Origin: DAHUZL01 sp035533215
GTDB lineage: Bacteria > Chloroflexota > Dormibacteria > Aeolococcales > Bog-877
Reading direction: 5' to 3'
Length of the DNA: 51,825 nt
Assembly: GCA_035533215.1 (NCBI GenBank)
Contig: DATLUG010000038.1
Span: forward strand, 1-51,825
The notes beneath the pieces were generated by a model. The model was not told the origin of the DNA. It made no database searches and saw only the letters and a program-made list of their open reading frames with translations. Positions 14,682 to 23,265 of the stretch are shown piece by piece; the first letter of the stretch is position 1, and each line of letters opens with the position of its first letter. A program made the position numbers and the translations under genes.

Positions 14682-16472
14682 ATGGCGGTGAGCCGGCGGG
14701 ACGGCGGGCCCGGCGCGGGCGCCACCCACGCCTTCGCGGCCGCCTTCGTCGACGAGCTCGCGGCCCAGGGCTGCCGGTCCGTCTGTCTCGCCCCCGGCTC
14801 CCGCTCGGCGCCGCTGGCGATCGCCTTCGCCCGCCATCCGCTGGTGCGCGTGTACGTCCACCTCGACGAGCGCTCCCTCGGCTTCTTCGCGCTCGGGCTG
14901 GCCCGTCGGGGGGAGCGGCCGGTCGCCTGCCTCTGCACCTCCGGAACCGCGGCGGTGGAGCTGCACGCCGCGGTGGTGGAGGCGTTCCACACCGGTGCGG
15001 CGCTGGTGGTGTGCACCGCCGACCGGCCCCCGGAGCTGCGCGACAACGGGGCCGGCCAGGCGATCGACCAGCTCCACCTCTACGGCCCCGCCACGAGGTG
15101 GAGCTTCGACGCCGGGCCGCCGGTGTGGCTCCCTGACAGCGAGCGCGTCTGGCGCCGGCTCGCCGCCCGGGCGGTCAGCACCGCGTCCGGGCCGCCGGCG
15201 GGCCCCGTCCACCTCAACCTGGCGTTCCGCGACCCCCTCACCCCGCCCCTCGGCACGCCGGCCGCCCCGGCCGCCCCGGCGCCGTCGGTTCGCGAGCGCC
15301 CGCCCCGCCCCGCCCCGCCCGCGGCCGCGGCGGTGGCCGCGCTGGCGGCGCCGCTGGCCGCCGCCCAGCGGGTGGCGATCGTGTGCGGGGGCCTGGCGGC
15401 GGGCGATCCCACGCTCGGGGCCGCGGTCGACCGCCTCGCGGCCAGGACCGGCGCGGTGGTGGTGGCGGAGCCCACCTCGGGGCTGCGCAGCCGGGGCCGC
15501 CCCGGCCTCGTCACCATCGCCGACGTCCTCCTGCGCGACCCCGAGCTGGCGGCGGCGCTCCGGCCCGACCTGGTGGTGCGCCTGGGCGCGCCGCCCACCT
15601 CCGGCTGGGTCCGGTCCGCCCTCGCCGCGGCGGACGCGCCGACCCTGCTCCTGGACCCCGAGGGCCGATGGCTGGACCCGGAGGGGGCCGTCACCGAACT
15701 GGTGCGGGCGGACCCAGGCCGCACCCTGCTGGCACTGGCGCGTCGGCTGGACGGGCGCCCGCCGCCCACGGCGTGGCGCGCCCGCTGGACCGCGGCGGAG
15801 CTGGTCGCCGGGCGGGCCCGGGCGGCGGCGCTGGCGGCGGCTCCGCTCTTCGAGGGCCAGGTGGTGTCGGAGCTGGCCCGGGCGCTGCCCGCTCGGGCGA
15901 CGGTGGTGGTCGGCCAGAGCCTGGCGATCCGCGCCGCCGACGCCTTCTGGCCGGGGGCCGCCCGCGGGCAGCGCTTCCTCGCCAACCGGGGGGTCAGCGG
16001 GATCGACGGGGTGGTGTCGACCGCCTGCGGGGTGGCCGCCGCCCGCCGGGAGCCGGTGGCCCTCCTGATCGGGGACCTCTCCGCGTACCACGACATGAAC
16101 GGGCTGTGGGCGCTGCGGCGCCACCGGCTGCGGCTGGTCGTGCTGGTCCTCGACAACGACGGGGGCGGGATCTTCTCGCAGCTGCCGCCGGCCCGCCACC
16201 AGGACGTCTTCGAGCAGTGCTTCGGCACCCCGCTCGGTCTCGACTGGGCCCGGGTGGCGGCCCTCTATGGGCTCACCCACGAGCGGGTGACGGAGCCCCT
16301 GAGGCTGGGCCCGGCCCTCCGCCGGGCGTTCGCGCGACCCGGCTCGTCCCTGGTCGCGGTGGGGTTCGCGCGGGAGGCGAGCCGTGCCGCCCACGCCGCC
16401 GTCTTCGAGGCCATGGCCCGGGCCGCCCGGGACGAGGTCGTGCCCGCGCCGGCCCCGGCCCGGCAGGGGTAG
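14682..16472 (+). CDS. menD: SEPHCHC synthase
   Basis: A ThDP-dependent enzyme that joins isochorismate and 2-oxoglutarate, the first committed menaquinone step. It has 596 residues, slightly above the usual 550. Hallmarks: CLAPGSRSAPLAIAF near residue 40, LDERSLGFFALGLAR with the ThDP-activating Glu, TSGTAAVELHAAVVEA, TADRPPELRDNGAGQAIDQ, NRGVSGIDGVVSTA and LIGDLSAYHDMNGLWAL with DNDGGGIFSQLP for the ThDP/Mg site. The substrate isochorismate would come from menF at 28168. The start is an ATG. Promoters for menD and menH must overlap each other or the coding ends because the gap is tiny. Confidence 0.95.
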   Translation: MAVSRRDGGPGAGATHAFAAAFVDELAAQGCRSVCLAPGSRSAPLAIAFARHPLVRVYVHLDERSLGFFALGLARRGERPVACLCTSGTAAVELHAAVVEAFHTGAALVVCTADRPPELRDNGAGQAIDQLHLYGPATRWSFDAGPPVWLPDSERVWRRLAARAVSTASGPPAGPVHLNLAFRDPLTPPLGTPAAPAAPAPSVRERPPRPAPPAAAAVAALAAPLAAAQRVAIVCGGLAAGDPTLGAAVDRLAARTGAVVVAEPTSGLRSRGRPGLVTIADVLLRDPELAAALRPDLVVRLGAPPTSGWVRSALAAADAPTLLLDPEGRWLDPEGAVTELVRADPGRTLLALARRLDGRPPPTAWRARWTAAELVAGRARAAALAAAPLFEGQVVSELARALPARATVVVGQSLAIRAADAFWPGAARGQRFLANRGVSGIDGVVSTACGVAAARREPVALLIGDLSAYHDMNGLWALRRHRLRLVVLVLDNDGGGIFSQLPPARHQDVFEQCFGTPLGLDWARVAALYGLTHERVTEPLRLGPALRRAFARPGSSLVAVGFAREASRAAHAAVFEAMARAARDEVVPAPAPARQG

Positions 16473-16489
16473 GGCGGGGGGAACGCCGG

Positions 16490-17851
16490 TCAGGCGGCCC
16501 GGCCGGGGGCGGTCACCCGGGCCAGCGCCACCACCGCCAGCGCCGCCGCCGCCGCGATCCCGAAGACCGCGACCAGCCCGGTGGCGATCCCGCGCCCCGC
16601 CTGGGTCGACAGCGCGACCCCGCTGCCGGCGAGACCGGCCCCGGCGGCCGCCCCCAGCGTGTCCATCAGCATGACGAGGCCGGCCGTGGTGGAGGCGGCG
16701 GCGGTGCGGGACGCCCGGGTGGCGACCAGATACACGGTGGGGTAGGCGACCCCGACGCCCAGCCCCGCGACCGTCCAGGCGCCGTCCGCGATCCAGGGGG
16801 GCGCGCCGAGGAGGACCAGGGTCACCCCCAGCGTCCCGGCGGCGACGGCGGCGGCCCCGCCCGCGACCAGCCGGCGGGCGGACCAGCGGGCGACGGCCCG
16901 GGACTGCCACCAGCTTCCCCCGGCCCAGCCCAGGGTCGAGCCGGTGATGGTGAGGCTCGCCACGATCAGCCCCTCCTCCCGAACCCGGGTGAGGAGGAGG
17001 GGGAGGAAGCTGTTGACGGCGAAGAACGCCACGCTGAGGCAGGCGATCATCGCCAGGGCCAGGCGCAGCTCGCGCGGGGCCGCCGTCTGGCCGCCCCCGG
17101 AGAGCCGCGAGATCGCCGGCAGCCCGAGCAGGGACCCGAGGGCGAGGAGCGGGACCGTCCACACGGTGAGAGCGGTGATCCCCCCGAGGACCAGGGCCCC
17201 GGCCACCGCCACCTGCACGCTCCAGCGCAGCGAGGTGGCCGCGGCCGCCTCGCTGCGGCGCGGCCGACCCCCGACCAGCGGCCAGACCAGCAGGGTCCCG
17301 ATCCCAACGAGAGGCAGGAAGGCCCAGAAGGCCCAGCGCCAGCCCACCGTGGCGGCGAGCACCCCGCCCGCCGCCGGTCCCACCATCCCCGGCAGCACCC
17401 ACGCCCCGGCGAGGATGGCGAAGGCGCGCGCCCGGTGCGCCACCGGCAGCTCCCGCACGATCAACCCCAGGCCGACGGCGTACTGGGCGCCGGTGCCCAG
17501 CCCCTGGAGGAGACGGCCGGCGAGCAGCCAGCCGATGTCCGGGGCCGCCCCCGCCAGCACGGTCCCCCCGCCCAGGAGCACGACCATGGCGGCGAGCGAG
17601 CGGCGCGCCCCGGCTCGGTCGACGTCGCGGGCCGCCACCGGGATGGCGGCGACGGTGGCCAGGCCGGGGACGGCGAAGACCCACCCGTAGAGGGCGAGGT
17701 GGCCGAGGGAGCGGGCCGCCGCCGGCATCGCGGTCACCGCCACCAGGGCCTCGATCGCGCCGACGGTCTCGAGCCCCACCAGACCGACCAGGAGCCGCCC
17801 CTGCCGTCCGTGGAAGACCTCGCGCCAGCTCGGGATCGCGGCCTTCGTCAC
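16490..17851 (-). CDS. MFS transporter
   Basis: A 453-aa integral membrane protein with about 14 hydrophobic segments of the major facilitator superfamily, DHA2-like in length. The signature area between helices 2 and 3 is degenerate (ARDVDRAGARRSLAAMVV). The GRLLQGLGTGAQYAVGLGLIV stretch matches motif C-like helices of drug/H+ antiporters, followed by LPVAHRARAFAILAGAW. A GTG start at 17851 is followed by a short amphipathic N-terminus. It converges on menD (17-nt gap) but nothing ties it to quinones. The substrate is unknown; multidrug efflux is the usual annotation for such proteins. Confidence 0.85.
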   Translation of the reverse strand: MTKAAIPSWREVFHGRQGRLLVGLVGLETVGAIEALVAVTAMPAAARSLGHLALYGWVFAVPGLATVAAIPVAARDVDRAGARRSLAAMVVLLGGGTVLAGAAPDIGWLLAGRLLQGLGTGAQYAVGLGLIVRELPVAHRARAFAILAGAWVLPGMVGPAAGGVLAATVGWRWAFWAFLPLVGIGTLLVWPLVGGRPRRSEAAAATSLRWSVQVAVAGALVLGGITALTVWTVPLLALGSLLGLPAISRLSGGGQTAAPRELRLALAMIACLSVAFFAVNSFLPLLLTRVREEGLIVASLTITGSTLGWAGGSWWQSRAVARWSARRLVAGGAAAVAAGTLGVTLVLLGAPPWIADGAWTVAGLGVGVAYPTVYLVATRASRTAAASTTAGLVMLMDTLGAAAGAGLAGSGVALSTQAGRGIATGLVAVFGIAAAAALAVVALARVTAPGRAA

Positions 17852-17897
17852 GGCGACCCATCTTCGGTGTTCGGTGCGAAGGGTCGGCCGGCCCCGT

Positions 17898-17919
17898 GTT
17901 CACCCTTTGTTAAGCACCT
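17898..17919 (+). promoter_or_regulatory. PHO-box-like direct repeat upstream of pstS
   Basis: Two 11-nt units lie head to tail: GTTCACCCTTT (17898-17908) and GTTAAGCACCT (17909-17919). The first matches the actinobacterial PhoP box core GTTCACC exactly, the second at 5 of 7. The position about 100-120 nt before the pstS ATG, with CATAAC at 17931-17936 as a possible -10, fits phosphate-starvation activation. Confidence 0.55.
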
Positions 17920-18017
17920 CTTGGCCCGGCCATAACCGGTGGCCGCCTACGGTGGCGGCGACATCAGACGGCCGGGCCGGGCGAACCGCCCCGGCCACAG
18001 GGAGGGACCCAGGCGTC

Positions 18018-19130
18018 ATGCACCTCAGCCTTCGACCGATGGTCCGCGCCGCCGCCGCCGCTGCGGCGGTCCTGGTCACCGTCGCCCTGACCGCGATGCC
18101 GACCCCGGCCTCCGCCGCCCGCCTGGGCTCGACCGGCAATCCCCGGTCAAAGGTGGTGCTCGACGAAGCCGGATCCACCCTCCTCTACCCGTACCTGCAG
18201 GTGCTGGCGCCGAGGCTGCACCGCGCCTACGGACACATCACCCTCGACCCCGGTCCGGGCGGCTCGGGCAAGGGCATCAGCGATGCCATCGCCGGGCTCA
18301 CCCCTCTGGGGGGCTCGGATGCCTACCTCTCCCCGGCCCTGTTCCGAGCCAATCCTGGCCTGCTCAACATCCCCATCGCCATCTCGGCCCAGGCCGTCGA
18401 CTACAACGTTCCCGGGGTGGGCACCCACCTGCGGCTCAGCGGCAACGTCCTGGCCCGCATCTACCAGGGCCAGATCACGAGGTGGAACGATGCCGCGATC
18501 GCACGGCTCAACCGGGGGGCGCACCTGCCGGCGATGCGGATCGTGCCGGTGCGGCGGGTCGACTCCTCCGGCGACACCTTCATCTTCACCAGCTGGCTGG
18601 CGGCCACCGACAGGGCCTGGGCCCGGCGGGTGAGCTACGGGACCACCGTCAGCTGGCCCCCGGTCGGCGACGAGCTGTCCGCCAGCGGCAACCCCGGCAT
18701 GATCCAGGTCTGCCACAACACCCCGGGGTGCATCGCCTACATCGGTGTCAGCGTGGAGACCACCGCCCTCCGACAGGGCCTCAAGGAGGCCCTGCTGCAG
18801 AGCCGCGGGGGCGCCTTCGTCCTCCCCACCCACGCCACCATCGAGGCGGCGGTGGCGGCGGGCGCCCGGGCCACCCCCAAGGACCTCGCCCAGTCGCTGA
18901 TCGACGAGCCGGGGGCCGGCGCCTACCCGATCGTCAACTTCGAGTACCTGGTGATGCGGTCGCACCAGCCGTCGGCCAGGGTCGCCCTGGCGATCCGCAC
19001 CTTCCTCACCTGGGCGATCAGCCCCACCGGCGGCGCCACCACCAGGAACCTGGCCGTGGTCGGCTTCGCCGCGCTCCCGACGGTCGTGCTCGCCAAGGTC
19101 CGCCGCGCCATCGATCGCATCGCCGGCTGA
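18018..19130 (+). CDS. pstS: Phosphate-binding protein PstS-like
   Basis: Periplasmic or surface phosphate-binding protein of the PstS family, about 370 residues. Residues 1-37 form a signal peptide (MHLSLRPMVRAAAAAA start, cleavage near PASAA). The phosphate-site motifs are GSTLLYPYLQ at the mature N-terminus, GSGKGISDAIAG, LGGSDAYLS and RVDSSGDTFIFTSWL. IPIAISAQAVDYNVPG and GQITRWNDAAI are typical of the family. AGGGAGGGA lies about 12 nt before the ATG. pstC, pstA and pstB are not adjacent: a strong hairpin ends the unit. The protein therefore works with a transporter encoded elsewhere or as a stand-alone scavenger. Confidence 0.88.
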   Translation: MHLSLRPMVRAAAAAAAVLVTVALTAMPTPASAARLGSTGNPRSKVVLDEAGSTLLYPYLQVLAPRLHRAYGHITLDPGPGGSGKGISDAIAGLTPLGGSDAYLSPALFRANPGLLNIPIAISAQAVDYNVPGVGTHLRLSGNVLARIYQGQITRWNDAAIARLNRGAHLPAMRIVPVRRVDSSGDTFIFTSWLAATDRAWARRVSYGTTVSWPPVGDELSASGNPGMIQVCHNTPGCIAYIGVSVETTALRQGLKEALLQSRGGAFVLPTHATIEAAVAAGARATPKDLAQSLIDEPGAGAYPIVNFEYLVMRSHQPSARVALAIRTFLTWAISPTGGATTRNLAVVGFAALPTVVLAKVRRAIDRIAG

Positions 19131-19158
19131 GCCGGCACAGCCAGCACAGCCGGCGGGC

Positions 19159-19190
19159 GGGCGGGGCCCGGCACCGGGCCGGCCCCGCCC
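19159..19190. terminator. Bidirectional hairpin between pstS and the amidohydrolase
   Basis: GGGCGGGGCC (19159-19168) pairs perfectly with GGCCCCGCCC (19181-19190) around a 12-nt loop that can itself fold. It lies between two converging genes, as expected of a terminator. There is no T-tract. Confidence 0.6.
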
Positions 19191-19191
19191 G

Positions 19192-20349
19192 TCACGGGAG
19201 CGGGGCGAGCCCGTAGAGGCGACGGGCGTTGCCCGCCAGGATCGCCTCGCCGGCGGCCTCGGCGGCGCCGCCGTCCAGGCTGCCCAGGTCGACCAGCCCG
19301 CCCAGGCACGCGCCCAGCACTCGGCGCCCGCGGTGGGCGCCGAGCCAGTGCAGCTCGGGGATGCCCACCCCGTCCGACGCGTACAGCAGCTTGCTCCAGG
19401 GCGCCACCCCCAGGGCCGCGGTGGTGACGGCCGCCATCTCGGCGGCGGCGAGGAAGGGGGCCGCGAAGGAGAGGTCCAGGTGGACCTGGTCGTACACGGC
19501 GCAGAGGTACGCCGCCTCCCTGGTGTAGGGATAGGCCTCGTGGAGCAGCACCACCGGGAGCCCGGCGTAGGCCGGCTCCTCCAGCACCGCCCGCAGCCGC
19601 AGCGGATTGGCGTGGAGGAGATCGGAGTCGGTGTCCCCGTACCCGCAGTGGAACTGGACCGGCCAGGCGGTGCGGGCGGCGAACGCGAACGCCTCGTGGA
19701 GCAAAGCGTCCCGCAGCCGTCTGTCGGTGAGCCGGAAGCCCTCCCCCCGCGCCACCTGCGTCCGCGCCTCCCGGAAGGCCGTCTCGACCTCGTCCTCGGG
19801 CCAGCGCCGGATGCGCAGGCCGCCCCGGTAGGCGGCGATCGACTTGAGGCCGACCCAGCCGCCGGCACGGTCCTCCTGGAGGCGGTCGCGGAGGGCGGCA
19901 CGCACCGCGCCGATGGTCCTCTGCCCGACGATCAGGTCCTCGAAGAGCGTCTCCAGCCGCCGTACCCGTCCCACCGGGCACAGTCCGGCGCCCAGCTCCT
20001 CGGCGTCGATCCCGAGGCCCGGGGGCGGAAAGCCGTCGTCGACGATGAGCCCACCCAGGCGGGCGTCCTCCCAGTAGCCGCGGAGGAGCCCGTCCAGCGC
20101 CTGGGCCGGACGGGCGCCCAGGATCGCCGCCTCGTCGGAAGGGCAGCCGAGGTGGGCGGCGATGGCGCGGATGGCCTCCTGGTAGGCGACGGTGGTGGCC
20201 ACGTGGCGGCTGGCGGTGGCGGGGCCGCGGCCCTCGGTGAAGTGGGCGCGCCAGACCGAGACCTCGGTGATGCGCTGGTCCCGCCACACCGGGTGGCAGT
20301 GGTTGTCGACCACCGCCACCCGGCTGAGGTCGACCGTCGTCGGTTCCAC
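19192..20349 (-). CDS. Amidohydrolase-2 family metal-dependent hydrolase
   Basis: A 385-aa TIM-barrel hydrolase of the amidohydrolase_2 / FluG-like group. The metal ligands appear in VVDNHCHPVW (near residue 17), QFHCGYGDTDSD (about 230), VLLHEAYPY (about 271) and the catalytic Asp in LYASDGVGIPELHW. GLKSIAAYRGGL carries the bridging Lys-like position. AGGAGG precedes the GTG start. It is the last gene of the minus-strand catabolic run starting at 28009, though 141 bp separate it from the BAAT-like gene. Decarboxylation or hydrolysis of a ring or amide substrate is plausible; the specific substrate is unknown. Confidence 0.8.
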   Translation of the reverse strand: MEPTTVDLSRVAVVDNHCHPVWRDQRITEVSVWRAHFTEGRGPATASRHVATTVAYQEAIRAIAAHLGCPSDEAAILGARPAQALDGLLRGYWEDARLGGLIVDDGFPPPGLGIDAEELGAGLCPVGRVRRLETLFEDLIVGQRTIGAVRAALRDRLQEDRAGGWVGLKSIAAYRGGLRIRRWPEDEVETAFREARTQVARGEGFRLTDRRLRDALLHEAFAFAARTAWPVQFHCGYGDTDSDLLHANPLRLRAVLEEPAYAGLPVVLLHEAYPYTREAAYLCAVYDQVHLDLSFAAPFLAAAEMAAVTTAALGVAPWSKLLYASDGVGIPELHWLGAHRGRRVLGACLGGLVDLGSLDGGAAEAAGEAILAGNARRLYGLAPLP

Positions 20350-20490
20350 CCCCTCCTCCTGTCCGATCCCCTCCGTCGTGCGCGCGCGGCGCGGGCGGGC
20401 GCTGCCCCGCCGCGGCCATGATGCGCCCCTGGCGGGTGGTGGCGGCGGCTCGGGGGCGGGGCGGCCGGCGGCCCCCCGGGGACACCTGCC

Positions 20491-21795
20491 TCAGGCGGGG
20501 CCGGAGGCCTCGCCCGCGCCTTCCCGGAGCCACTCCAGCATCGCGTGGTGGGCGAGCCGGCCCGCCCGCGCGTTGGCCGGGCCGCTGCCGCCGAGGGCGT
20601 AGAGCCGCCCGTCGGAGGGGTGGGCGTAGTCGGTGACCGTGCCCGGCAGGGTCGGGAGCACGAAGCGATGGCCGGCACCCGAGAAGGCGCGGTGCTCCGC
20701 CCGGTGGGCGAATCGATGGGCGTGGAGGCGTGCCATCACCAGCTCGCAGAAGAGGCTGGCGGGCCACATCGCATCCTCGGTGCCCGAGAGCAGCAGGATC
20801 GGGCCCCCGGTCCGCTCCACCGCGATCGTGGCCCGCCCGATCGCCTCCCAGTCGGCGAGGTCGGCCGCGTAGTGGGGGGTGCAGGCGATCGGCGCCGTCT
20901 CCGCGCCGGAGGGCGCGGCGGACGCCGCCCCCTCCCGCAGGTGGGCGAGGAAGGGAACCGGCTCCCCGCCAAGGGTCCAGGCGGGAACGTCGGTGTGCCA
21001 GGTGGCCCCGCCGCGGTGGATCCCAGCGTGCACGATCCCGCTGGGGACGAACGCCACCACCGCGTCGACCACAGGGAAGGTCGCCCCCAGCAGCAGCGCC
21101 AGCTCGCCGCCCCGGGACCGACCCACCACCGCGACCCCGCCGGCGCGGGCGCGGGGGTGGCGGTGGAGCCATCCCAGCGCCCGCTCGAAGTACTCCAGCG
21201 GGATGCCGACCAGCTCGTCGGGCAGCCCGGGGCAGTCGAAATACCCGAGAGCCATCGCCAGGAGTCCGCGCGACGCCAGCAGCGCCGCGGTCTCCTCGTT
21301 GCAGCCGCCGTTGGATCCGCCGAGGACCAGCACCGGGCGGACGGCCGCGGTGCCGGACGGCTCGAAGACCGTCCCCACCAGGCCGTCGTCACAAAGCGGC
21401 CGGCGGTCGACCCCGGGGGCGACGAACTGGAGCGTGAGGTCGCAGGCGGCGACCTCCCGGCCGTCCCGGTCGGCCCGGATCTCCACGTGGGTCGCCCCCA
21501 GGGCGGTCTTGAAGGGGTGCCACCGGGCTCGGTCCGGCGGCTCGGGAGCCATCTGCGAGAGGAGGCCCTCCAGCTCGCCCACATCGGCCGCCCCGGCCGC
21601 GGCGCGGCCGGGGCGGCCGAGCCGGCCGTGCGGCCCCACGACGAACGTGGCCCGACCCCGCCAGGTGGTCCGGGAATCGTCCGCCAGCCGCGCGGAGAGC
21701 GTCACCGCGTCGCCGGGGTCGAGCCCGGTGACGCCCACGCTGAGCTGGTCGTCGACCAGGGCCGGGTTGGGGCGAACGCGGATGGCCGCGGTCAG
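20491..21795 (-). CDS. BAAT-like acyl-CoA thioesterase/acyltransferase, CTG start
   Basis: Belongs to the bile-acid-CoA:amino-acid N-acyltransferase / type-I acyl-CoA thioesterase family. It has an N-terminal beta-sandwich (about 1-135), then an alpha/beta-hydrolase domain with VGRSRGGELALLLG (nucleophile Ser in place of the Cys of true BAAT), a GTEDAMWPA acid region and GAGHRFVLP with the His. The family N-terminus LTAxPxxALVDxxxxIxxTGL aligns with residues read from a CTG at 21795 (RVRPNPALVDDQLSVGVTGL). The first canonical in-frame start, GTG 21738, would delete that strand, and none lies upstream. The CTG overlaps the hotdog gene stop as CTGA. It probably hydrolyses an acyl-CoA made by the CoA ligase of the same operon. 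Confidence 0.85.
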   Translation of the reverse strand: MTAAIRVRPNPALVDDQLSVGVTGLDPGDAVTLSARLADDSRTTWRGRATFVVGPHGRLGRPGRAAAGAADVGELEGLLSQMAPEPPDRARWHPFKTALGATHVEIRADRDGREVAACDLTLQFVAPGVDRRPLCDDGLVGTVFEPSGTAAVRPVLVLGGSNGGCNEETAALLASRGLLAMALGYFDCPGLPDELVGIPLEYFERALGWLHRHPRARAGGVAVVGRSRGGELALLLGATFPVVDAVVAFVPSGIVHAGIHRGGATWHTDVPAWTLGGEPVPFLAHLREGAASAAPSGAETAPIACTPHYAADLADWEAIGRATIAVERTGGPILLLSGTEDAMWPASLFCELVMARLHAHRFAHRAEHRAFSGAGHRFVLPTLPGTVTDYAHPSDGRLYALGGSGPANARAGRLAHHAMLEWLREGAGEASGPA

Positions 21796-22268
21796 CCCGC
21801 ACCGCCCGGCCGGCGGGGGCCGGCCGCGGGGGCGCGGACCGGGCCGCCGCTAAGCGGCCCCAGTCGGACGCAGCTGCCGATGGCGACCGCGCTGGGCCGG
21901 CCGTCCCCCCCCAACAGGGTCGCTCGCGCCCGGCCCAGGGTGCGCCCGGCGCGGAGCACCTCGGCCGCCAGCTCGACCCTGCCGACCGCCACCGGGCGCA
22001 GGTAGTCGACCCGCAGGTCGGCCGTCGTCCAGTCGTCGTCGGTGTCGGCCAGCAGGGCGAAGGTGAGGGCGGAGTCGAGCAGGGCGGCGATGGCACCGCC
22101 GTGCACCACCCGGCCGGTATCGTCGTTGGCCCAGCTCAGGTCCAACCTGGCGGTGAGGCGGACCCCCTGCCCGGCCCGGTCCACGGTCAGGTGGAGGGCT
22201 CGGTGCAGCCCGCTGCGGTCGCAGATGGCCTGCAGATCGAGCGGCGGCCGGGGCGGCTCAGGCGACAC
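21792..22268 (-). CDS. PaaI-type hotdog thioesterase
   Basis: A 158-aa hotdog-fold protein. VVHGGAIAALLDSALTFAL is the PaaI/4HBT signature helix, followed by TADLRVDYLRPVAVG and VELAAEVLRAGRTLGRARATL. Such enzymes hydrolyse aryl- or acyl-CoA. Because menaquinone genes lie nearby, a DHNA-CoA thioesterase (MenI) role is possible, but the immediate operon (CoA ligase, MDR reductase, BAAT-like hydrolase) argues for the catabolic route. The GTG start overlaps the upstream reductase by 11 nt. The C-terminal 20 residues are Gly/Pro/Arg-rich and variable. Confidence 0.83.
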   Translation of the reverse strand: MSPEPPRPPLDLQAICDRSGLHRALHLTVDRAGQGVRLTARLDLSWANDDTGRVVHGGAIAALLDSALTFALLADTDDDWTTADLRVDYLRPVAVGRVELAAEVLRAGRTLGRARATLLGGDGRPSAVAIGSCVRLGPLSGGPVRAPAAGPRRPGGAG

Positions 22269-23256
22269 GCACCACCACCTTGCCGAAGGCGCGGCGCTCC
22301 TCCAGCTCCGCCATCGCCCGGGCGATGTCGGCGAGCTCGTGCACCGAGTGGATGACCGGGTCCAGCTCCCCGTCCGCCACCATCTCGACCAGCGCGGTGA
22401 GGTCCTGGCGGTCCCAGCCGTCGCTGCCGCGGATGTCCAGCTCGCGGGTCCACAGGTAGCGCAGGTCCAAGGTGGCGGCGAACCCGGTGGTGGCCCCGCA
22501 GCTGACCAGCCGGCCGCCCCGGCGGGTGCACCGGACCGAGCCCGGCCACGTCTCCTTGCCGAGGTAGTCGACCACCACGTCGGCGCCCGCCCGGCCGGTC
22601 AGCTCCCAGACCCGGTGGCTGAAGTCCTCGGACCCCGTGTCGACCAGCTCGTCGGCGCCCAGCTCGCGCAACCGCTCCAGCTTGGCGGACGAGGAGGAGC
22701 AGGCGATCACCCGGGCGCCCGCCCGGTGGCCCAGCTGGACGCAGGCGACCCCCACCCCGCCGGCCGCGCCCAGCACCACCAGCGTCTCCCCGCCGACCAG
22801 GCGCGCCCGTGTGAACAGCATCCGACGCGCGGTCCCGTACGCGATCGGCAGCGCGGCGTACCGCTCGGGCCGGGATTCGCCCCCTGGGAGCACGATGGCG
22901 TTGCCGGCCGGGACGACGACGTGCTCCGCCAGGCCGCCCGGCGCCGACTCGCCGAGCGCGCCGCCGTCGACCAGGGGGTCGAGCAGGACCTGCCGCCCGC
23001 GCCACGACGGCGCCACCCCCTGCCCGAGCTGGTCGACGTGCCCGACCACGTCGCCACCCGAGATGTGGGGCAGGTCGACGTGGATCCCGGGGGTGCCGCG
23101 GCGCACGAAGAGGTCGAGCGCATTGAGGGCGCAGCAGTCGACCCGGACCCGGATCTGGCCCGGCCCCGCCACCGGGCGGGGAACCTCCATCACCCTCACC
23201 ACCTCCGGACCGCCGTGGCGGGTGATCACTGCGGCCCGCATCCACTCGGCGGTCAT
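22258..23256 (-). CDS. Zinc-independent MDR family quinone/alkenal reductase
   Basis: Medium-chain dehydrogenase/reductase of 332 residues. The GroES-like N-terminal domain includes VRVDCCALNALDLFVRRG and ISGGDVVGHV. The nucleotide-binding Rossmann fold has VLGAAGGVGVACVQL (GxxGxxG) followed by SSSSAKLERLRELGADE, consistent with NADPH preference. The structural four-Cys zinc site of alcohol dehydrogenases is absent, so a quinone oxidoreductase or crotonyl-CoA/alkenal reductase type is likely. Its ATG starts 9 nt after the VOC gene. It probably reduces an unsaturated intermediate in this operon. Confidence 0.82.
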   Translation of the reverse strand: MTAEWMRAAVITRHGGPEVVRVMEVPRPVAGPGQIRVRVDCCALNALDLFVRRGTPGIHVDLPHISGGDVVGHVDQLGQGVAPSWRGRQVLLDPLVDGGALGESAPGGLAEHVVVPAGNAIVLPGGESRPERYAALPIAYGTARRMLFTRARLVGGETLVVLGAAGGVGVACVQLGHRAGARVIACSSSSAKLERLRELGADELVDTGSEDFSHRVWELTGRAGADVVVDYLGKETWPGSVRCTRRGGRLVSCGATTGFAATLDLRYLWTRELDIRGSDGWDRQDLTALVEMVADGELDPVIHSVHELADIARAMAELEERRAFGKVVVRVA

Positions 23257-23265
23257 CGGCGGCCG

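Noticed and set aside
15383..17935. Very long open frame across menD and the MFS gene
   Set aside because: Product is Gly/Arg/Pro-rich with no motif, while menD and the transporter on the other frames are clearly real; a by-product of GC-rich codons.
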